Source: JBFLYZ01 sp040756415 (GTDB taxonomy: Bacteria; Bacteroidota; Bacteroidia; JADZBD01). From it: a stretch of DNA of 39,246 nt. The position numbers were made by a program, and so were the translations under genes. Position 1 is the stretch's first letter; every line of letters begins with the position of its first letter. Positions 34,100-39,246 of the stretch are shown here, piece after piece. Location: the NCBI GenBank assembly GCA_040756415.1, contig JBFLYZ010000033.1:1-39246 (forward strand). Direction: 5' to 3'. The notes under the pieces are model-generated. The model did not search any database and had not been told where the DNA came from. It saw only the letters and a list, made by a program, of their open reading frames with translations.

Positions 34100-35290
34100 T
34101 CACGTGTCGGTCTTCCTGTCGCTGGCGGGTTTTCGGTCCAGGTCGAAAGACAGGGCGAAGCGCAGGGTATTCTGCAGGGGGTTGTTCTGCTTTTTCGGTA
34201 CGATGTATGAAAAATCAAGTCCGAAGGACATGAAGCGGATGCCGATCCCGAACGTAAAGTATTTCCGGTCGCCTTTTGTGCGCGCCTCGTAAAAATAACC
34301 CGTTCGCACAGCGAGCAGCCTGGGGCTGCCGTGCCAGTACTCCAGTCCACCGCAGATCATGATCTCGTTCAGCTCTTCACGCACTCCTCCCGGTGCGTCA
34401 TGAAATGATTGCAGCGCGCCTTTCCAGGCGCTGACATCTGGATCTTTTCCGGCTGCTATGACGTACCCGGTTGACGTGGCGTAATAATGGGGCGGTGTAG
34501 GGACAAGCAGCTTGTTCAGGTCCAGGCAAAAGGAGAGGGTATTTGCCGCATCGATCAACAGGTCGGCTGCCTGGCCCAGGCGCAGGTTGGCAGGAATAAA
34601 GTCACCCGGGCCGGAGGTGTAAGAAATCTTGTTCCCCAAATTACTTACAGCGATGCCGCTTGAAAAGATGGCCGGCTTTGCAAAGAGGGCTCCTCGCCTG
34701 CGGTAGTTAGCTGAAAGGTCGGCCGCAAGGGATACTCCCGCCCGGGTGGCCGTACCGTTGAACAGGATGCCATTGGTAAGATCGCTGTAGATGTAGCGAA
34801 ACCCGGCAGCTACAGATAAGCGCTGGGAGACCAGCAGGGCATAGCTGATATCACCCGCCCAATGGAAGGGCCCTGCCTGGCCAGCGGTGGCGCCAGCGAT
34901 GTTACGCGCAGCGTTCCTGCCCAGGCTGTAATAGCGGAAAGAGGCCGAGAGCGCCCCGCGGGCATGCGGTTTGATGAACGCGCTGATATAGATCATATCG
35001 ATATCGGGTACGAGGGCGCGCATCCACGGGGTGTACGAAAGACCGGCTCCTGCCGTCTTTTCAGAGAAAGCCAGTTTGGAGGCATTCCAGTGCGTGCTCC
35101 ATACATCGGGCGTGGTGGCTGCGCCCGCATCGCCCAGGGCTCCAGCGCGCGGGTCGGGGCTGATGGAAAGAAAGGGAACGGCCGTGGTAATGGGATTGCT
35201 TTGCGCGGCCAGTTGCTGGCTGCCAAATTGCGCAGGCGCGGGATAAAAAATAAAGATCAGGCAGGTAAAACAGGTGAAATGCCGCTTCAT
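34100..35290 (-). CDS. porV: T9SS outer-membrane protein PorV (LptO-like)
   Basis: A 396-residue outer-membrane beta-barrel protein. The ATG at 35290 gives a signal peptide (MKRHFTCFTCLIFIFYPAPA, then QFGSQ). The segment TAVPFLSISPDPRAGALGDA, continuing ATTPDVWSTHWNASKLAF, is the hallmark of PorV. In Porphyromonas and Flavobacterium, PorV carries T9SS cargo from the translocon to the attachment complex. The barrel continues with regularly spaced aromatic strands and ends at RFALSFDLDRKP. The related PorQ and other PorV-like paralogues are alternatives, but the length and SPDxRAGAxGDAG motif favour PorV. porU, usually a neighbour, is not here. It shares the region with three T9SS cargo genes. 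Confidence 0.87.
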   Translation of the reverse strand: MKRHFTCFTCLIFIFYPAPAQFGSQQLAAQSNPITTAVPFLSISPDPRAGALGDAGAATTPDVWSTHWNASKLAFSEKTAGAGLSYTPWMRALVPDIDMIYISAFIKPHARGALSASFRYYSLGRNAARNIAGATAGQAGPFHWAGDISYALLVSQRLSVAAGFRYIYSDLTNGILFNGTATRAGVSLAADLSANYRRRGALFAKPAIFSSGIAVSNLGNKISYTSGPGDFIPANLRLGQAADLLIDAANTLSFCLDLNKLLVPTPPHYYATSTGYVIAAGKDPDVSAWKGALQSFHDAPGGVREELNEIMICGGLEYWHGSPRLLAVRTGYFYEARTKGDRKYFTFGIGIRFMSFGLDFSYIVPKKQNNPLQNTLRFALSFDLDRKPASDRKTDT

Positions 35291-35427
35291 GCAAAGGGAT
35301 AACGTAATATCAGGCGCGATATTGTGTGTAAAAGCGCTGGCAGGATGCGCGGGTCGTTGCAATGTATCCTTCCCGGAGGAGGATCTTTCAAAAGGGCGGA
35401 CCAGTATGGTGTGGGCGGTTATTCCAC

Positions 35428-35451
35428 CGCAATTGCTATTTTTAGCGGGTG
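35428..35451 (+). promoter_or_regulatory. Shared start-region element, copy A
   Basis: The 24 bp from 35428 to the GTG start differs at only three positions from the copy at 37938-37961. TATTTTTA (35437-35444) is a -7-like box ending 4 bp before the GTG at 35449, so the transcript should be leaderless. Confidence 0.5.
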
Positions 35452-36804
35452 AAGCCCGTTGTCCTGTACTTTTTTCTTTTCCTGCTGTATCTCACAAGTG
35501 CATCATCCGCTCAAAGCGGGAAGGCCGATTCGCTGCGCAAGGTCCTGCCTGCGCTGAAGAGCGATACCAATATGGTCAGGGCGCTGAGCCAACTGGCCTG
35601 GGAGCTGGGTAACACGAATCCCGATACGGCCATACTGCTCGATAAGCAGGCCCTGGAACTGGCCGCCAGGCTGGCCTCGGCCGATCAGAAGCTGGCGCCA
35701 TTTACCGGCAGCATCACCGGCCGCATAAAGAGCCAGTTGGGGGTTTACTACTGGATGAAGGGCGAATACGCCACCGCGCTGTCGTACCAGTTCGAAGCCT
35801 TAAAGATCAGGGAAGACAGCGGGGATAAGAAAGGGGTCTCGGTCAGCCTGGGCAATATCGCCAATGTGTTCCACGACCGTGGCGAATACGATAAGGCCCT
35901 GGAATACCATTTCAGGGGCCTGAAAATAGCCGAGGAGCTGGGGGATAAAAAAAGCCTGTCGATCAAGTACGGGAACATCGGCAACGCGTATAAGAGCAAG
36001 GGCGATGCCGACAAGGCCCTGGAATACTATCTGAAGGCGCTGAAGCTGGCCGAGGAGGTCAATGACCGCTGGGGCATTTCGAGGCATTACGGCAATTTAG
36101 GCGTTATTTATAAAGGGAAAGGGGATTATCAAACCGCACTGAGCTATTTTTTAAAATCGCTGGAGATCAAAAAAGAGCTGAAAGACAACATCGGGATCGC
36201 GATACGGCTGAACAACATCGGGGGCTTGTACGCCACGATGGGCGATGTAAAGCAGGCCGAACGATATATGCTGCAGTCCCTCTCGCTGTGTGACAGCATA
36301 GGCGCGCTGGATGATGCGCGGCTGGCCTGCCAGAGCCTTTACGTGCTGTACGAGGGCAGCGGCCGCTACGGCCTCGCCCTGAAGTATTATAAGCGGTTCG
36401 TAGAGGCCAGCGACAGCATTTCGAGCAAGGAGAATATCAAAAGGCAGACTCAGATTGAAATGAATTACGAATTTGAAAAGCAACAGGTGGCTGACAGCAT
36501 ACGTAATATGGAGCGCATGAAGCAGGAGGAGCTCAGGCACAACCAGGAGATACAGCAGCAGCGTATCTATACCATAGGCGGTATAATCGGGTTCCTGCTC
36601 ATGCTGGTCGTGGCGGTGATCTCATTCAGGGCTTACCAGGCCAAGCAAAGGGCGAACGAGATCATATCGGAGCAAAAGCTGCTGGTAGAGGAGAAACAGA
36701 AAGAGATACTCGACAGCATCCATTACGCAAGGCGCATACAAAGCAGCCTGCTTCCTTCTGAAAAATACATGGATAAGGCACTAAAAAGACTAAGCAAATA
36801 CTGA
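35449..36804 (+). CDS. TPR membrane receptor ending after the signalling linker
   Basis: A 451-residue protein with a GTG start at 35449; the signal peptide is MKPVVLYFFLFLLYLTSAS, then SAQSG. Residues about 40-320 hold at least six TPR units, such as SLGNIANVFHDRGEYDKALE and NLGVIYKGKGDYQTALSYF. A coiled stalk leads to one membrane helix (about 373-395) and a cytoplasmic coiled coil with DSIHYARRIQSSLLP (422-436). That is exactly the linker preceding the SpoIIE domain in three other proteins here. The protein then stops after KYMDKALKRLSKY, with no phosphatase domain and no remnant of one downstream. A hairpin terminator follows. Either the phosphatase was lost or this short form is functional, for example as an adaptor that pairs with a phosphatase-bearing relative. 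It is paralogous to the gene at 37959. Confidence 0.9.
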   Translation: MKPVVLYFFLFLLYLTSASSAQSGKADSLRKVLPALKSDTNMVRALSQLAWELGNTNPDTAILLDKQALELAARLASADQKLAPFTGSITGRIKSQLGVYYWMKGEYATALSYQFEALKIREDSGDKKGVSVSLGNIANVFHDRGEYDKALEYHFRGLKIAEELGDKKSLSIKYGNIGNAYKSKGDADKALEYYLKALKLAEEVNDRWGISRHYGNLGVIYKGKGDYQTALSYFLKSLEIKKELKDNIGIAIRLNNIGGLYATMGDVKQAERYMLQSLSLCDSIGALDDARLACQSLYVLYEGSGRYGLALKYYKRFVEASDSISSKENIKRQTQIEMNYEFEKQQVADSIRNMERMKQEELRHNQEIQQQRIYTIGGIIGFLLMLVVAVISFRAYQAKQRANEIISEQKLLVEEKQKEILDSIHYARRIQSSLLPSEKYMDKALKRLSKY

Positions 36805-36823
36805 TTGTTCCGCAAATGGCCGG

Positions 36824-36865
36824 GCTTCCAGGGGCATACCTGGAGCAAAATATTATTTATTTTAT
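36824..36865 (+). terminator. Intrinsic terminator after the TPR receptor gene
   Basis: TCCAGG (36827-36832) pairs with CCTGGA (36839-36844), extended by GC/GC across a single bulged T. An AT-rich tract with many T residues follows. It ends the plus-strand gene; it is not shaped to act on the convergent minus-strand gene. Confidence 0.5.
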
Positions 36866-37731
36866 TTGATTCTTTTGCCTTCCTTGTTGATTAAAAATTC
36901 CTCTTTTCCAAGTGTAACCAATGACTGGCCCTGACTAAAACCACTTGCAGAATCGTATATTAATTCAATGATTATCTCACCTTTCGCATTGATAAACCCC
37001 CATTTTCCATTAATGCTGACTGCGGCTAACCCTTCATAAAAATCACTTATATCATCGTATACCGGTTCAATTATTTCCTTGCCTTGCTTATCAATATATC
37101 CCCATTTTCCATTTAGCTTAATTTTTGCAACCTCATTCACATATGATGTGATGTAGTCATATTTTTGATCTGCCACATTCACTCCGCTTGAATTGATAAC
37201 TCCCCATTTTCCATTGAATTGAACTATTGCCAAATCTTCTGAGAATTGTTCAGCTTTTTCATATTTTAGCTGTATTACCACTTTTCCCATTTTATCAATA
37301 TACCCCCACTTACCATTGAGTTGTACAGCAGCGAGGGCATTTCCCTTTACGAAGGGATAAGCATTTTCATATTTAATCGGTATTACTTCTTTTCCGGTTT
37401 TATCAATGTATCCCCACATTTCATTCAATTTAACCGCAGCTAATCCATCATTAAAATCATACGCACTTTGATATTTTACAGGAATAACTTCCTTTCCGGT
37501 TTGATCAATATATCCCCATTTGTCACTTATGCGTACCTTGGCAAATCCATTTATAAATTGAACTTTTTTATTATATTGTTGTATAAAATCATACCGGGGA
37601 GATACTATTACTTCACCATTTGCATCTTTAATCCCCCAATATCCTTTCCCATCCACCCTGAAGGGCTTCAGGTCCTGAGAGTTTATCATTGAGAAACATA
37701 AAATCAAAATCAGAGTTGCAAGTGTTTTCAT
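36862..37731 (-). CDS. Exported WG-repeat protein, AT-rich
   Basis: A 289-residue protein with a signal peptide (MKTLATLILILCFSMINS). It carries seven WG repeats of about 35-40 residues, each with a WG(Y/I/V/F)I(D/N/K) core: YWGIKDANG, KWGYIDQTG, MWGYIDKTG, KWGYIDKMG, KWGVINSSG, KWGYIDKQG and KWGFINAKG. An eighth, degenerate unit is at the C-terminus (EEFLINKEG). WG-repeat proteins are beta-rich and of uncertain function, probably binding surfaces. The gene is conspicuously AT-rich: 21 of 60 bases are G or C in 37081-37140, against 37 of 60 in 36001-36060 of its neighbour. That suggests recent acquisition. It interrupts two paralogous TPR receptor genes. Confidence 0.9.
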   Translation of the reverse strand: MKTLATLILILCFSMINSQDLKPFRVDGKGYWGIKDANGEVIVSPRYDFIQQYNKKVQFINGFAKVRISDKWGYIDQTGKEVIPVKYQSAYDFNDGLAAVKLNEMWGYIDKTGKEVIPIKYENAYPFVKGNALAAVQLNGKWGYIDKMGKVVIQLKYEKAEQFSEDLAIVQFNGKWGVINSSGVNVADQKYDYITSYVNEVAKIKLNGKWGYIDKQGKEIIEPVYDDISDFYEGLAAVSINGKWGFINAKGEIIIELIYDSASGFSQGQSLVTLGKEEFLINKEGKRIK

Positions 37732-37782
37732 ATGAATAATGGATTAAAACAAGAGAAGAATAAAGTGAAATGCTATACTTGG

Positions 37783-37813
37783 CAAAAATAGGTCTTTCCC
37801 CCCGCTCCTGCAA
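37783..37813 (-). promoter_or_regulatory. Promoter of the WG-repeat gene
   Basis: On the minus strand, TTGC (37810-37813), a 19 bp spacer, then TATTTTTG (37783-37790), an exact -7 match. The leader to the ATG at 37731 is about 45-50 nt. Confidence 0.5.
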
Positions 37814-37843
37814 GTTCAGTGAAGGTAGTGCACAGTTTCAGGT

Positions 37844-37887
37844 GCGGGTCAGCCCGCCTGTCGGACGTGTCTCCCGCGAGGGCAGGC
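37844..37887. repeat. GC-rich nested hairpins in an intergenic region
   Basis: GCGGG-TCAG-CCCGC (37844-37857) is a perfect 5 bp stem. It overlaps a second inverted pair, GCCTGTC (37856-37862) with GGCAGGC (37881-37887), whose loop holds CTC-CCGC-GAG. The block is much more GC-rich than the surrounding AT-rich gap. It may be a dispersed repeat or a structured RNA element; it has no gene in it. Confidence 0.35.
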
Positions 37888-37937
37888 ATCGCCTAACACG
37901 GGGTAAGTAACTTATGGTAAATCGTGCTGTATTTAAA

Positions 37938-37961
37938 CGCAATTGTTATTTTTATCGAGTG
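37938..37961 (+). promoter_or_regulatory. Shared start-region element, copy B
   Basis: Matches the copy at 35428-35451 at 21 of 24 positions. TATTTTTA (37947-37954) ends 4 bp before the GTG at 37959. It precedes a paralogous gene, so it defines the start of a gene cut by the window edge. Confidence 0.5.
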
Positions 37962-39246
37962 AGAACTGCAGTTCGGTATTTTCTCCTTTTGCTTTGCATT
38001 ATGATCACTGCGAAGCGGCCGCTTGCGCAGAACGCGAAGATAGATTCGCTGAAAAAGATGTTTTTAGCCGCGGAAAAGGATACGAATAAGGTTATTGCCG
38101 GGATCCGGCTGCAGGAGGCATACCAATCGGAAAACCTTGATTCAGCACTCCATTACGCCAATACGGCCTATGGGCTGGCGGAAAAGCTGGGCAGTTTAAA
38201 GCACATGTGCGCGGCACAAACGGCAATCGGTTATTGCCATTACCTGAGGTCGGATTATCCTCTGGCGCTGATGTATTATCGCAGGTCACTGGAGGTTTCC
38301 GAAAAGAACAAGCTGAAAAAACAAACGGGCATTACCTATAACAACATGGGCATTGTGTTTTATATGATGAGCGACTATAAGCGAGCGTTGGAATGTTACC
38401 AGAAAAATAAACAGATAAAGCAGGAGCTGAAGGATTATGGCGGGCTGGCAAGCGTTACAGGCAATATCGGCATGGTATTCAATGTGCTGAATGATAACGA
38501 GAAGGCCATGGAGTATTATTTACAGGCCTACAGCTTCGGCAAGATCATGGGAAATGAAAAGACGATGGCGAGCGCGCTCAATAATATCGGTACTGTGTTT
38601 TTTGAGCAGGAGGAGTATGAGAAATCGCTCGATTATTACCTCCAGGCCCTGCGGCTCCGCGAAAAGCTGGATGATAAAACACAGCTTGCCAATTCTTTTA
38701 TAAACATAGGAGGGGTATACGGGGCGCTCAGGCAATACGAAAAAGCGTTTGAATTTCACAGCAAGGCCCTGCAGATATACGAACAGCTTCAGAACAGGCG
38801 CGGAACGGCCCTGTCCAGGATAAACCTGGGCACCGTACTGTATGAGAAAAAGAAATACGCTTCCGCTGAGGCCTTTTTGAAAGAAGCGCTCAGCATTGCA
38901 GTTGAGCTGAAACTGACCTGGCTGGAGAAAGAAGCGCACGATGTGCTGGTAAAGCTGTATAAGGATATGAAGCGGCCCGCGGATGCCATAGTTCATATCG
39001 AGGCGGCCAACCGGTGCAAGGACAGCATTTCCCTGGGCGAAAAGCGGGAGGAGATCAACCGCAGGGAAATGCAGGTGGAGTTTGCAAAGCAGCAGCAGGT
39101 AGACAGTATTAGGAGCGCGGAAAAAATAAGGAACGAGCAATTAAGGCACGAACAGGAGATACAGAAACAGACATTTTATACTTACGGGGGTATTGCCGGG
39201 TTTGTACTCATGCTCATCATCGCGGTCGTATCTTACCGGGCATACA
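37959..39246 (+). CDS. TPR membrane receptor, 3' end outside window
   Basis: An open frame of 429 codons runs from the GTG at 37959 to the last base with no stop. The N-terminus is a signal peptide (MRTAVRYFLLLLCIMITA, then KRPLAQ). Residues about 45-330 are TPR units, for example NNMGIVFYMMSDYKRALE, NIGTVFFEQEEYEKSLDYY and NIGGVYGALRQYEKAFEF. A charged coiled stalk (KQQQVDSIRSAEKIRNEQLR) leads to a membrane helix starting near residue 405 (YTYGGIAGFVLMLIIAVVSY). The stalk and helix closely match the TPR receptor at 35449, so they are paralogues. The cytoplasmic part lies beyond the window: it could be a SpoIIE phosphatase, another short tail, or a different output. The GTG start is supported by the conserved element shared with the paralogue. 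Confidence 0.85.
   Translation, partial: MRTAVRYFLLLLCIMITAKRPLAQNAKIDSLKKMFLAAEKDTNKVIAGIRLQEAYQSENLDSALHYANTAYGLAEKLGSLKHMCAAQTAIGYCHYLRSDYPLALMYYRRSLEVSEKNKLKKQTGITYNNMGIVFYMMSDYKRALECYQKNKQIKQELKDYGGLASVTGNIGMVFNVLNDNEKAMEYYLQAYSFGKIMGNEKTMASALNNIGTVFFEQEEYEKSLDYYLQALRLREKLDDKTQLANSFINIGGVYGALRQYEKAFEFHSKALQIYEQLQNRRGTALSRINLGTVLYEKKKYASAEAFLKEALSIAVELKLTWLEKEAHDVLVKLYKDMKRPADAIVHIEAANRCKDSISLGEKREEINRREMQVEFAKQQQVDSIRSAEKIRNEQLRHEQEIQKQTFYTYGGIAGFVLMLIIAVVSYRAY

Noticed and set aside
1..39246. tRNA, rRNA, CRISPR, prophage or IS elements
   Set aside because: I found no cloverleaf, rRNA segment, spaced identical repeats, integrase or transposase on reading both strands. A covariance-model search would settle small RNAs.

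Overview
The window looks like a chromosomal segment of a free-living Bacteroidota bacterium. The evidence is internal. There is a PorV-type outer-membrane protein plus three secreted proteins with type IX secretion (T9SS) C-terminal sorting domains. There are TPR/SpoIIE-phosphatase receptors of the kind common in this phylum. asnS lies next to rpoN. Genes are preceded by the Bacteroidota -7 promoter box (TAnnTTTG), in the best cases with a TTG-type -33 box 18-19 bp upstream, rather than by strong Shine-Dalgarno sequences. Base composition is GC-rich by eye except for one AT-rich WG-repeat gene near the right end. I cannot assign a genus. I see no rRNA, tRNA, CRISPR array, insertion sequence or phage gene. 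No gene-free stretch exceeds 300 bp; the longest are 31793-32048 and 37732-37958.

Layout. 38-943: coiled-coil membrane protein of unknown function, ending at a perfect bidirectional terminator. 991-5430: a TonB-dependent receptor and a YfiR/DUF4154 periplasmic protein (one operon, minus strand), divergent from a HAMP-SpoIIE membrane phosphatase; this looks like an envelope signalling module. 5420-14947 (minus): a seven-gene efflux operon reading TetR, TolC-type channel, lipoprotein adaptor, RND pump, second lipoprotein adaptor, MacB-type permease, ATPase. A textbook promoter and a palindromic operator candidate lie in front of tetR. 15117-18652 (plus): asnS, rpoN and a PAP2-like membrane protein. 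18653-23423 (minus): early tetrapyrrole genes hemA, hemCD (fusion) and hemB, followed by a TPR protein abutting hemB.

23531-26526 (plus): two SpoIIE phosphatases in one operon, the first with a periplasmic TPR sensor. 26545-35290: secretion-related stretch with three T9SS cargo proteins (one a seven-repeat beta-propeller), a four-PAS orphan histidine kinase, a small lipoprotein and PorV. 35449-39246: two paralogous TPR membrane receptors flanking an AT-rich WG-repeat gene; the right-hand paralogue is cut by the window edge. The two paralogues share a nearly identical start region with a GTG start.

The most interesting theme is signalling. Five proteins in 39 kb are built on one membrane-signalling plan. 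Three carry an intact SpoIIE phosphatase after the SIxYAxxxQ linker, one stops immediately after that linker, and one runs off the window. No SpoIIE substrate (STAS anti-anti-sigma or HPK-type anti-sigma protein) is encoded here, so their output is unknown.
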